In this document: positions 33,658 through 42,524 of the stretch, piece by piece | How the letters are laid out: each line of letters begins with the position of its first letter | How positions within the stretch are numbered: position 1 is the first letter of the stretch | NCBI RefSeq assembly: GCF_902859945.1 | Contig: NZ_CADIKL010000039.1 | Span: forward strand, 18,657 to 82,656 | Direction of reading: 5' to 3' | DNA: 64,000 nt | Source of the DNA: Paraburkholderia caffeinitolerans | GTDB taxonomy: Bacteria; Pseudomonadota; Gammaproteobacteria; Burkholderiales; Burkholderiaceae | Notes under the pieces: model-generated | What the model was told of the DNA's origin: nothing | Databases searched by the model: none | The model's input: only the letters and a program-made list of their open reading frames with translations | Position numbers and translations under genes: made by a program

Positions 33658-36222
33658 ATGGGGGCGCAGGATCTGATTGCGGCCATTACCGGGGGCCTCG
33701 TACAAACTGACCGTCTGCTCAGACTCGACACGCCGCTCGGTAATAATGTCCTGTTACCTCAGCGCGTAATCGGCCACTCGCGGATGGGCCGCGATTATGG
33801 CTTTACGCTCGATGTCGTTTCGATCAACGACCGTATCGAGTTGAAGGCGCTCATCGCCCAGCCGGTTACGCTCTGGCTTCAGCAGACCGACCAGTCGTAT
33901 CAACCGCATCACGGCTACGTCCATACAGCACGGCGCCTGGGCGCCGATGGCGGCCTCACGGGCTACCAGCTCGAATTTGCCTCCTGGCTGCACTTCCTGA
34001 AGTTCCGCAAGGATGCCCGCATCTGGCAGGACCAGCCCGCCGACGCCATTCTCACCGACGTTTTCAACGCCCATCCTCAGGCCCGGGGCGCGTTTCGATT
34101 CGCCATTCAGAATGCATTACCGTCGCGCTCGTTCTGCATGCAATACGAGGACGACTGGAATTTCTGCCAGCGGATTATGGAGTCCGAGGGCTTATTCAGT
34201 TATTTCGAGCAGGCCAAAGACGGCAAATCTCATGCAGTCGTTATTACCGATAATATCGATTCATTGCCCGCTTTAAATCCGCGATCGGTTAATTTTTACC
34301 GGTCAGGTGTCAATAGCGAAACCGATGCGCTCGTCCAATGGAGCGGTACGCGCACCCTGCAGAGCGTGCTGCTTACGACGCGCACGTTCGACTACAAGGC
34401 ACCGTCGAGCGCCGTGAACCCGAAGGGCACGTCGGTGCCTGCGCTCGCGACGCACGGCGACCTGCCGCAGCAGATGGAGGTCTACGAGTACACCGGCGCC
34501 TATACCTATGGCGAGCAGTCGCGCGGCGACGCGCTCTCGGAAATCCGCATGGAGGAATGGGAGTCGCGCGCCAAACGCTTCGAGGGCGCCGGCGCGGTGC
34601 GCCGCCTCGATGCGGGCTATTGGTTCGAACTCGACGGCCACCCTGAGCACGATACGGACAGCGTGCAGGATCGCCAGTTCGCGGTGATCGAGGCGGCGTG
34701 GTACATCGAGAACAATCTGCCGGTTTCCACCGCGCAGACACCGTCGTTCCCGCACAGCCTGCAAAACGCGCTTGGCGCGATCAAGTCCGCCCATCAGGGC
34801 GAAAGCGAAGCGCTCACGATCAAGGGCGCGGACGGCAGCGAAGGCTTCCTGCTGGTGCAGATCGAGGCGCAGCGCCGGGCCGTGCCCTATCGCAGTCCGT
34901 TCGAGCATCACAAACCGGAAATGCCGATGCAGACGGCGATCGTGGTTGGCCCCGCGAACGAAGAGGTCTATACCGACTCGCTGAACCGCATCAAGGTGCG
35001 CTTTCACTGGGACCGCCTGAACGCGGGCGACGAAAAGGCCTCGTGCTGGGTGCGTGTGGTGATGTCCGATACGGGCGGCGGCTATGGTGGCGTGCACGTG
35101 CCGCGCGTAGGCGAGGAAGTGATCGTGAACTGGCTCGGCGGCGACTGCGACCGGCCGATCGTAACCGGACGCACCTATAACGGCTCGACGAATCCGCACT
35201 GGCATTCGAACGGCATTCTCTCGGGCTACAAGTCGAAGGAATACGGCGGCAGCGGCTACAACCAGATGGTGATGGACGATGCCACGGGCCAGAACCGCAT
35301 GCAGCTCTACAGCACGAGCGCGAATTCGCAGTTGCATCTGGGTTACCTGATCGCGCAGAACGCGAACGCGCGCGGTGCGTATCTGGGCAGTGGCTTCGAC
35401 CTGAAGTCCGATGCGTATGGTGCGATCCGGGCGGGCGAGGGGCTTTACGTCAGCACGCATCCGAAAAGCGCAGCGAGCCAGCAGCTCGACGTGAGCGAAA
35501 CCCGCACGCAGCTCAACGGCGCGCAGGACACGCTCGATGCACTCTCGCAGGCGAGCGAGACGCACCAGGCGGAATCGCTGAAAGACGGCAGCGCCGCGCT
35601 CAAAACGTTTGCCGGAGCGACGAAATCGAGCGTACAGGGCGCAGCAAGCGCGAGCGGCGGCAACACGGCGGGTGGCGGCACGGGCAGCGCGAATGCGTTC
35701 AGCGAGCCGGTGATGCTGATGGCGAGTCCTGCGGGTCTCGCGCTCTCGACGCAGCAGTCGGCGCATGTAGCCGCCGATCAGCAGATCAATCTGGTTAGCG
35801 GACAAAGCACGTACGTGGCGACGGGCAAGTCGCTGGTCGCGAGCGTCGGGCAGAAGCTGAGCCTGTTCGTGCAGAGCGCCGGCATGAAGCTGTTTGCGGG
35901 CAAGGGGAAGGTGGAAATTCAGGCGCAGGCAGACAACGTGGAAGTCACGGCGCAGAAAACGGTCAAACTTCTCTCGGCAACTGCAAGCATTGAGGCCGCC
36001 GCGAAACAGGAAATCCTGCTGACGTCGGGCGGTGCGTATATCCGCATCAAGGACGGCAACATCGAGATTCACGCGCCGGGCAATATCGACATCAAGGGCG
36101 CGCAGCATGACTTTTCGGGCCCGACGTCGATGCCCTACCCGTTGCCGAAGCTCCCTGAGGGAATCTGCCACTCGTGCGTGCTCGACGCCGCCGCCGACGT
36201 CAACCCCTTTGTGCCGCTTTGA
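33658..36222 (+). CDS. vgrG: Type VI secretion tip protein VgrG (TssI) with DUF2345 C-terminus
   Basis: An 854-residue spike protein. The gp27-like part covers about 15-400 (LLRLDTPLGNNVLLPQRVIG, EDDWNFCQRIMESEGLFSYF), the gp5-like OB fold lies around 430-510 (DSLNRIKVRFHWDR, GGVHVPRVGEEVIVNWLGGD), and a DUF2345 beta-prism extension runs from about 640. A Gly/Ser/Ala-rich insertion (about 655-685) precedes it. The tail ends EGICHSCVLDAAADVNPF, a Cys-containing segment that may hold the cargo. VgrG trimers tip the Hcp tube and carry effectors. AAAAGG lies about eight bases before the ATG. The four genes after it form an adaptor-effector-immunity set; no structural tss genes are present. Confidence 0.95.
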   Translation: MGAQDLIAAITGGLVQTDRLLRLDTPLGNNVLLPQRVIGHSRMGRDYGFTLDVVSINDRIELKALIAQPVTLWLQQTDQSYQPHHGYVHTARRLGADGGLTGYQLEFASWLHFLKFRKDARIWQDQPADAILTDVFNAHPQARGAFRFAIQNALPSRSFCMQYEDDWNFCQRIMESEGLFSYFEQAKDGKSHAVVITDNIDSLPALNPRSVNFYRSGVNSETDALVQWSGTRTLQSVLLTTRTFDYKAPSSAVNPKGTSVPALATHGDLPQQMEVYEYTGAYTYGEQSRGDALSEIRMEEWESRAKRFEGAGAVRRLDAGYWFELDGHPEHDTDSVQDRQFAVIEAAWYIENNLPVSTAQTPSFPHSLQNALGAIKSAHQGESEALTIKGADGSEGFLLVQIEAQRRAVPYRSPFEHHKPEMPMQTAIVVGPANEEVYTDSLNRIKVRFHWDRLNAGDEKASCWVRVVMSDTGGGYGGVHVPRVGEEVIVNWLGGDCDRPIVTGRTYNGSTNPHWHSNGILSGYKSKEYGGSGYNQMVMDDATGQNRMQLYSTSANSQLHLGYLIAQNANARGAYLGSGFDLKSDAYGAIRAGEGLYVSTHPKSAASQQLDVSETRTQLNGAQDTLDALSQASETHQAESLKDGSAALKTFAGATKSSVQGAASASGGNTAGGGTGSANAFSEPVMLMASPAGLALSTQQSAHVAADQQINLVSGQSTYVATGKSLVASVGQKLSLFVQSAGMKLFAGKGKVEIQAQADNVEVTAQKTVKLLSATASIEAAAKQEILLTSGGAYIRIKDGNIEIHAPGNIDIKGAQHDFSGPTSMPYPLPKLPEGICHSCVLDAAADVNPFVPL

Positions 36223-36231
36223 GTGGGCGAC

Positions 36232-37137
36232 ATGCAGCCAACCATACAAGAACTCATCGAATTGACACAGCCGCAGCAAGACGAACGTCGCTATGTGCTC
36301 GTGGACCTCGCGCAACTCACGCCGGAGCAACTGCGGTTGCTGCCCGCCAACGGCTTGCCGGCGTCCGCACGGCTGTTTAGCCACGATCCGATTCTCGAAG
36401 GCCAGCGCGACATCGGCCCTGCGCTGCTCGACCTTACCGGTGCGGAAGATCCGGCACATGACTCGCACGCGCTCTTCGCTTCGCTCGCCGAATCGGGACA
36501 CACGACGGCGCAGGCGAGCTGGCTCACGTCCGCTGCGCGACAGGATCTACTCGCGCAACATTTCGCGCGCTATCTGAAAGTCGCGCTGCCGGACCAGCGT
36601 CGCGCACTGCTACGCTTTTACGATGCATGGCTCCTGCCGCGCTTCGTCCGCGTGCTGTCGCCGGCGCAATGGGATGATTTCATGCGCTACACGAGCCGGT
36701 GGCATGCCATGCAGCCCGATGGCGCATGGGCGGACCTGCACCAGCGCCCCGCGCAGTTCGCAGTCGAGTCCGGCGATGCGCCGCCCGCTGCACCGATCGC
36801 GCCCGCCACGCCCTGGCCCATGTCCGAGATCCAGCATCAGATGATGGTCTATGCGGGCTTACCCGGCAGCGTGATGCGCCGCTACTTCGACGAGCATCCC
36901 AAACAGGCCGCACAGCGCACGCGTGCCGAGATCTACGGCGAGAGTACTCAGACGATGCGCGCGGCGGCACGGCACGGCGTAGGCGCCATCGACGATCTGG
37001 AGGCGATCATGATGATCGGGCTGCTCAACGGCCCTGCGTTTGCCGACCTGCCCGCGGTGCGCGAGCAACTCGCGCGGCTCGAGTCGGGCGCGGAGTTCGA
37101 GCAGGTGCTGACGCGTCTGGCGGTGATTCGCTCATGA
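36232..37137 (+). CDS. DUF4123 type VI effector adaptor/chaperone
   Basis: About 301 residues, soluble. The N-terminal 120 residues fit DUF4123 (YVLVDLAQLTPEQL, ALLDLTGAEDP, SWLTSAARQDLLAQHFARYL, LLRFYDAWLLPRFVRVL), the domain of adaptors (Tap/TEC) that load an effector onto its cognate VgrG. The C-terminal part is helical and not recognised. It lies directly behind vgrG and ahead of the effector gene, the usual adaptor position. Start: ATG 36232 follows GAGTGGG; a GTG at 36223, touching the vgrG stop, is in frame and adds three residues. Confidence 0.85.
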   Translation: MQPTIQELIELTQPQQDERRYVLVDLAQLTPEQLRLLPANGLPASARLFSHDPILEGQRDIGPALLDLTGAEDPAHDSHALFASLAESGHTTAQASWLTSAARQDLLAQHFARYLKVALPDQRRALLRFYDAWLLPRFVRVLSPAQWDDFMRYTSRWHAMQPDGAWADLHQRPAQFAVESGDAPPAAPIAPATPWPMSEIQHQMMVYAGLPGSVMRRYFDEHPKQAAQRTRAEIYGESTQTMRAAARHGVGAIDDLEAIMMIGLLNGPAFADLPAVREQLARLESGAEFEQVLTRLAVIRS

Positions 37138-37223
37138 TTGCGGACGCAACTATTTTTAATCGTTTCGCACCTCGTCCTGCGCAAGGCGATGGGGATGCAC
37201 ATTTTTCGATATCAAGGAGCGCT

Positions 37224-38096
37224 ATGCGTTTGAAACACTCGTTGTCCCGCGTGGGGCTTTGGCTCGTAGCTGGCTTGAGCGTCTGCGCGCTGCTTGCGCC
37301 GCTGGCCGCGCAAGCGAAGTCGTGGGGCGTTTCGGTGTCGGGGTATAACTACAATGCGCTGCCTATCGACCGATTCAAGGTCGAAAGCGAAGCGGGTACG
37401 GCGTATGGCTCCAGTATGCCCGGCCTCGCCTATAACGGCGGCGAATTCGCGACGTCGACCTGCTGCTACCGCATCGGTGGGGATACACTGAAGGTCAGCT
37501 ACCAACTCTGGACTGCGCCGAAAAACTGGAAACAAGGCGACCCCGAACCGCCGTTCGTCACCCGCACGATTCCGTTTCCAAGGGCGAGTGACCCGAAGGC
37601 ACGTGTTCTGGAGATCTACTTTTTGCCTGATGGCAGCGTGGACAGCCGGCTTGTTTCCGTGCGCGATCGTGGCCCCATTCCGTATTCGAGGGTTATCGAA
37701 CGGATTCGCAAGGAGCACCCGGATCTGATTCCCAACTATCCGGATGTCACCAACCACGATCTCTTCAGAGAACGACTTTCGCAAGCAATCATTCGCGGCT
37801 GGTTACTCGGTCTGCGCTCGGAAGACGATCTTTACGGCTTCAGTATGCGCGCCGTCACCATCAACGCAGGCTTCGCAGACGATCCGTCGATCGCACCAGG
37901 CCTCGATGCACGCAAAGGCAATCCACCCGCGATCATGAACTACTTGACGCACGATGTGTCCGCAGCAACCTGGCAGCGCCTTGCGGCCGAGCAGAAGCAC
38001 TACGACGAAACCGAAACCCGAGCGCAAGACGAGCGAGAGAAGCGCCGCAACGCCGCATGCAAGAATATATTTAAACCCTGCAACTTCGACGAGTAA
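37224..38096 (+). CDS. Secreted protein, probable immunity protein for the adjacent effector (copy 1), DUF3304-like
   Basis: A 290-residue protein with a clear signal peptide (cleavage after LAAQA). The mature part opens with SWGVSVSGYNYNALPIDRFK and contains CCYRIGGDTLKVSYQLW and LEIYFLPDGSVDSRLVSVRD; the layout recalls DUF3304 proteins that accompany vgrG loci, but I cannot confirm the family. It has a near twin (about 80 % identical by eye, same length) on the other side of the effector. Secretion to the periplasm suits protection against a lipase-type effector acting there. AAGGAGC (37214-37220) fixes the ATG; longer readings run back into the DUF4123 gene. Confidence 0.8.
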   Translation: MRLKHSLSRVGLWLVAGLSVCALLAPLAAQAKSWGVSVSGYNYNALPIDRFKVESEAGTAYGSSMPGLAYNGGEFATSTCCYRIGGDTLKVSYQLWTAPKNWKQGDPEPPFVTRTIPFPRASDPKARVLEIYFLPDGSVDSRLVSVRDRGPIPYSRVIERIRKEHPDLIPNYPDVTNHDLFRERLSQAIIRGWLLGLRSEDDLYGFSMRAVTINAGFADDPSIAPGLDARKGNPPAIMNYLTHDVSAATWQRLAAEQKHYDETETRAQDEREKRRNAACKNIFKPCNFDE

Positions 38097-38117
38097 AACA
38101 AAGGGATAACGAACGCC

Positions 38118-40400
38118 ATGGAATACGGTCTGTTCGACGAGACGCCAGCCGAGCGCGAAATCATGCGCCGTGCGGCCAAGGCCGCGCAACCCACGCCACC
38201 GAGCTGCAAGCAATGCAGGCAGCGCATTTATGCCTCGTTCTTCTTCGACGATCTCGGCCGCAATCGCGAGGCCGATGAGGTGACAGGCCGGCTGTCGAAC
38301 GTCGGCAAGCTGTACCGCGCGCACCCCATAAGTCCGCTGGACCGGGTCTACGCATTCTATTACTCCGGACTTGGCACACCATTCGATGATTCGGCTGAGG
38401 CGGCGTTTTCCGTCATGATCGACGAAGTGGAGGACAAAGCCACCGATCATGGGAAGGACTCCGTTAAGGACGCCGTCAACGACGAAGTGAAAGATAAGGC
38501 GAAAGACTTCAAGGATAACTACGAGCGCATGAACCGCACGGTCGAACAAAAGCGCGCATTGCTTGGCGCGCGTGCGCGCCAGCTCGACAAACAGGCGGGC
38601 CGGGTGCGCCGTGCCGCAGCCCGCAGCGGCGATGCGCGCGCGCAGAAGATCGTGGCCCGCAGCATCGCGGCCGAGGCCGGCGAGATTCGTCACCAGGCGG
38701 CAACAGCAGGCGCCGATGCAATTAAAGCGGGCTTGCGCAGATCGCTTGCCAACATCAAGCGAACCTCCTTCAAATCGTTGATCTCGAAGAAGGCGATTCT
38801 CAAGCTCGCGGCCGGGGTGAGCGTCGACCTCATTCCCGCTACGCGCGACAACGGGTACCTCTCGCAACTCTTGAATCTCGGTCCAGACATCCGGCTCGAG
38901 ACCGCCAAAGAGGAACTAAAATTCGTCGTGGAGGATGCGGTCAAGCGCCAGGACGCCAATCGGCCCGTCGCGGAAGTTTTCGTTTCCGTGTTCGGCGGCG
39001 GCCGAGGCGGTGCGCTCGCCAAGGCGTTCTCCAACGACGTGCCGTCGTCGATGCAGGGCATGGTCAATGGCGTGAAGTATGACGTCAGCATCAAGCTCCA
39101 CTACCTTGGCCTCTTCGATGCCATGCACGCGATGAGCGGCAGCATGCTCGAGTTCCTCGATCCGGTCAACGGAGCCAGCTTTTTTGCTCCGAATAACCCG
39201 TTGTGGTTCTTCGTGCCGATCTCGCCAAACGTCAACATGGACGACCGTGACCTGCAAGTTCCAGGGTTTATGGGCGGCCTACATTTGATTGCCGGGCAGG
39301 AAAACCGTCTCTGGCAGCGCCTGTCGTTAAATAGCGGCAATGATCGCGTGAAACAGGTCGTCACGGGTGGCATTCACGAAGACGTGGCAGGCGGCTATGT
39401 TGACGGAGAGGATGGACGACAGTCAGACTTCGCGCGCGGGGCTGTGCTGTCGATGTATCAACATGCGCTCGACTGGGGTGTGCAGTTTTTCGGCCATGAT
39501 GGCATGGGATTCAAGACAAGTGATGGCAAGGCGCAGCCATTAGAGGTGGTTGCCGGCGAAGTCTTTAACCGTTATTTTGCGGCAAGGCCGGGCACAGCCG
39601 ACGTGCTCCAGTTGCACGAGTCCTACCTCGCCTGGGTGAATTCGCTTGGCGGCCCGTCTACCGCCTCGATCCCCGATCAGTTGAGCGCTCATCACCAGGC
39701 GCTGCTCCACTGGGCCGGCTATGCGCGCAAGAACCTGCCAACGTACTGGGTAGAGGCGCAGAAGTCGGTCGACGACGCCATTGCGCGCGCAGGTGATCTG
39801 CTTTCACAAGTGCGTGGCGCGGAGCCTGTGGGCGGCAAGCATGTGGACTACACGCCCGATGGCGTCCCGGTAACGACCTACAAATCCCCCGAGGCGCGCC
39901 AGGCCGACGAGCAATGGCACCTCCATCTCGACGCCACGACTTCGCTCTACGACGATCTCAAGACACAGCGCGAGCGGCTCGGCACGCTGGAGCAAAAGAT
40001 CGATCACGACGTGAAGGCGCTGCGCGAGCGAAGTGCTATGTCCATGATGGACCGCAATCCCTATCTTGCCGCCAAGATCGGCGCGCCGCTGCCGGGTATG
40101 CAAGAACAACAGGACCATGAACGCAAGACGCTCGCCGCCTGGGATAACGCGACGCAGCCGCTGCCACAGTCGCTTGTGCCGCTGTTCCAGAACTATCTGC
40201 ATGATCCAGTCGTGAGTGGCACAGGCGATTACGCGGCAGTTGGGCTGCTCTACATGAACAATGTGTCGTACTTCAACGAGCGGCGCGCGGACGTGGGTGA
40301 AAAGGCATCGAGTATCTCCAGCACCGTCGAGAAGGGGTATGAGTTCACGAAAGAGGCGGTGAAGAAAGCAAGCAAGCAGATCGTGCATATGTTCGACTAG
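38118..40400 (+). CDS. Tle1-like (DUF2235) type VI effector with altered nucleophile motif
   Basis: A 760-residue soluble protein. Tle1-type phospholipase (DUF2235) features appear in order: CKQCRQRIYASFFFDDLGRN and SNVGKLYRAHP near the N-terminus, FYYSGLGTPFDD (about 75-86), the nucleophile region FGGGRGGALAKAF (292-304), LFDAMHAM with Asp334, and GGIHEDVAGGY with His420. Tle1 enzymes carry GFSRG at the nucleophile; here the Ser position (295) is Gly. A long charged helical insertion (about 95-195) separates the first two blocks, and the last 330 residues are mostly helical. The classic triad is therefore incomplete. Adaptor upstream and twin immunity candidates on both sides support a secreted toxin role. 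Confidence 0.82.
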   Translation: MEYGLFDETPAEREIMRRAAKAAQPTPPSCKQCRQRIYASFFFDDLGRNREADEVTGRLSNVGKLYRAHPISPLDRVYAFYYSGLGTPFDDSAEAAFSVMIDEVEDKATDHGKDSVKDAVNDEVKDKAKDFKDNYERMNRTVEQKRALLGARARQLDKQAGRVRRAAARSGDARAQKIVARSIAAEAGEIRHQAATAGADAIKAGLRRSLANIKRTSFKSLISKKAILKLAAGVSVDLIPATRDNGYLSQLLNLGPDIRLETAKEELKFVVEDAVKRQDANRPVAEVFVSVFGGGRGGALAKAFSNDVPSSMQGMVNGVKYDVSIKLHYLGLFDAMHAMSGSMLEFLDPVNGASFFAPNNPLWFFVPISPNVNMDDRDLQVPGFMGGLHLIAGQENRLWQRLSLNSGNDRVKQVVTGGIHEDVAGGYVDGEDGRQSDFARGAVLSMYQHALDWGVQFFGHDGMGFKTSDGKAQPLEVVAGEVFNRYFAARPGTADVLQLHESYLAWVNSLGGPSTASIPDQLSAHHQALLHWAGYARKNLPTYWVEAQKSVDDAIARAGDLLSQVRGAEPVGGKHVDYTPDGVPVTTYKSPEARQADEQWHLHLDATTSLYDDLKTQRERLGTLEQKIDHDVKALRERSAMSMMDRNPYLAAKIGAPLPGMQEQQDHERKTLAAWDNATQPLPQSLVPLFQNYLHDPVVSGTGDYAAVGLLYMNNVSYFNERRADVGEKASSISSTVEKGYEFTKEAVKKASKQIVHMFD

Positions 40401-40490
40401 GGCGACGACTTGACACCGGTTCGATCTGCACCACTGCACGGCGAGACGTACAGCGATATACGTGCAAACGCTTCGATAGCACATAACGTT

Positions 40491-41363
40491 GTGCAACCGA
40501 AGCCCTCGTCATTCCTCTCGGGGTTTTGGCTCGCCACTGGCTTGACCGTTTGTGTACTGCTCGCCTCACTGGCCGCGCAAGCAAAATCGTGGGGCGTTTC
40601 GGTGTCCGGATATAACTACAACGCGTTGCCCATCGACCAGTTCAAGGTCGAAAGCGCGGATGGCACGGCGTACGGGTCCAATATGCCGGGGCTTGCTTAT
40701 AACGGCGGCGAATATGCGAACTCGACGTGTTGCTATCGTATCGGCGGGGATACGCTGAAGGTTAGCTATATGCTTTGGACCGTGCCGCCGCATTGGAAAG
40801 ATGGAGATCCGCTGCCGCCGTTCATCACACGCACGATTCCGTTTCCAAAGGCAAGTGACCCTAAGGCGCGCATTCTCGAGGTCTACTTCCTGCCCGACGG
40901 CAGCGTGGACAGCCGGCTCGTTTCCGTGCGCGATCGTGGACCCATTCCCTATTCGAGGATCATGGAGCGGCTCCATAAGGAATCGCTTGACTTCGTGATG
41001 GACTATCCAGATATCGCCGGCCGCGACCTGTTCTCCGAGAGACTCTCACACGCCATGATTCAAGGCTGGCTGCTCGGCCTGCGCTCGGAACAGGATCTCT
41101 ACGACTTCAGCATGCGTGCGATCAACTTCAACGTGAACTTCGCCGACGATCCGTCAATTGCGCCGGGCCTCAAAGCGCGCAAAGGTAATCCGCGCGCAAT
41201 CATGGACTACCTGGCGCACCACGTGCCCGCAGCAACCTGGCAGCGTCTCGCGGCCGAGCAGAAGCACTACGACGAAACCGTGACGCGAGCGCAGGACGAG
41301 CAGGCGAAACGCCGCTCCGCCGAATGCAAAAACATATTCGAGCCCTGCAAGTACGACGAGTAA
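40491..41363 (+). CDS. Secreted protein, probable immunity protein (copy 2), paralogue of the gene at 37224
   Basis: A 290-residue protein about 80 % identical by eye to the copy upstream of the effector; the mature parts align without gaps from KSWGVSVSGYNYNALPID to the C-terminal PCKYDE. A signal peptide ends at LAAQA. The start is inferred from that alignment: GTG 40491 gives exactly 873 bases, the same as copy 1, though no good ribosome-binding site is seen and TTG 40410 is an in-frame alternative. It follows the effector gene by 90 bases. Duplicate immunity genes can widen protection against variants of a toxin. Confidence 0.78.
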   Translation: MQPKPSSFLSGFWLATGLTVCVLLASLAAQAKSWGVSVSGYNYNALPIDQFKVESADGTAYGSNMPGLAYNGGEYANSTCCYRIGGDTLKVSYMLWTVPPHWKDGDPLPPFITRTIPFPKASDPKARILEVYFLPDGSVDSRLVSVRDRGPIPYSRIMERLHKESLDFVMDYPDIAGRDLFSERLSHAMIQGWLLGLRSEQDLYDFSMRAINFNVNFADDPSIAPGLKARKGNPRAIMDYLAHHVPAATWQRLAAEQKHYDETVTRAQDEQAKRRSAECKNIFEPCKYDE

Positions 41364-41522
41364 AACGGAGAGCAAAGAACGTCACCCACACAGCCCCGCT
41401 TGTGCCATTTCCGCATATCGATAGATCCAATCCCCCGGGTAATCTGACCAAGCTTTGACAGACACGCCAGCCAGGCCTTGCCGATAATTGACCTCCGGTC
41501 TATCCACAGGCAGGTCTGCGAC

Positions 41523-42326
41523 ATGTCCCATCCCGCGACGATTCTTCCGGCGCCTGGCGCCGCGACCGATTCCTTCGTGCGCCTGCGAGGCGTCAACAAG
41601 CACTTCAATGTCGATGGCCGGCGCTTGCCGATCCTCGCCGATTTCAATCTCGACGTCCGGCGTCACGAGTTCATCGCGATACTCGGTGAAAGCGGCTGTG
41701 GCAAGTCGACGCTGCTGCGCCTGCTGTGCGGGCTCGAAGAAAACTATGCAGGCCAGATTCTCGTGGACGGCGTCGCGCCGAAAGTCGGCAATGATGAAGC
41801 CGGCATTGTTTTTCAGGACCCGCGTCTGTTTCCGTGGCTCAGCGTTGCGCAAAACATCGCACTCGGGCTTGCGCGCTTCCGGCCCGACCGGGCCGGCGTG
41901 CAGCGGCGCGTCGAAGAACTGGTTGCGCTGGTCGGTTTGAGTGGCTTCGAGAACGCGCTGCCGCATCAATTGTCCGGCGGCATGGCGCAACGCGTCGCGC
42001 TGGCGCGCGCCATTGTCTCGCGGCCCGCGTTCTTGCTGCTCGATGAACCGTTCAGCGCGCTCGACGCCCTGACCCGCTCGCAGATGCACGAGCAGTTGTT
42101 GCGCATACGCGAAGCGGCCGACCTGACCATGCTGCTTGTCACTCATGATGTGGAGGAGGCCGTGTATCTCGCCGACCGTGTCGTTGTCATGGCGCCGCAG
42201 CCGGGCCCGCTGCGCGCATCGGTGGAGATTGGGCTGCCGTATCCGCGCGTGCGCGAAGAGGCGGCGTTTCAACATGAGCGCGAGCGCTTGCATGCCTTGC
42301 TTGCGAAAGACGAACTCATTGCTTGA
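41523..42326 (+). CDS. atsC: ABC transporter ATPase of sulfonate/sulfate-ester type (AtsC/SsuB-like)
   Basis: A 267-residue ATPase: Walker A GESGCGKST, Q-loop FQDPRLFPWL, signature LSGGMAQRVALARA, Walker B LLLDEPFSALD and switch His in VTHDVEEAV. DPRLFPWL and EEAVYLADRVVVM are typical of the nitrate/sulfonate/taurine group. Its partners, a binding protein (43555) and a double permease (47076), lie downstream, with a dioxygenase and a TonB receptor between; in Pseudomonas the comparable set is atsRBC. The symbol is given by analogy. ATG 41523 gives the better N-terminus; an ATG at 41478 adds 15 residues. Confidence 0.85.
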   Translation: MSHPATILPAPGAATDSFVRLRGVNKHFNVDGRRLPILADFNLDVRRHEFIAILGESGCGKSTLLRLLCGLEENYAGQILVDGVAPKVGNDEAGIVFQDPRLFPWLSVAQNIALGLARFRPDRAGVQRRVEELVALVGLSGFENALPHQLSGGMAQRVALARAIVSRPAFLLLDEPFSALDALTRSQMHEQLLRIREAADLTMLLVTHDVEEAVYLADRVVVMAPQPGPLRASVEIGLPYPRVREEAAFQHERERLHALLAKDELIA

Positions 42327-42524
42327 AACGTCATTCCTAAAGCGTTGAGTGTGCTAACGAGTGTCAAAGTAGAGACAGAAATGGCGCGCCAGCGCCGGTA
42401 GTATGACTCCATCGGTGCTGATCGCTGCTTCGCGTTCGAATGCCGGTTGATGTGATTCCAACATGCGCTCCCGCTTCAAGAGAGCGATTCATATAGTTAG
42501 CATTCCTTTTCATAAAGAGGATAT

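Noticed and set aside
34303..36501. An open frame of about 730 codons on the minus strand opposite vgrG
   Set aside because: Same shadow effect; amino-acid composition is biased and no family is recognisable.
42327..42524. A riboswitch or CysB operator upstream of the AtsK-like gene
   Set aside because: Only a short GGCGC/GCGCC pairing is visible; no known riboswitch pattern or convincing operator could be identified.
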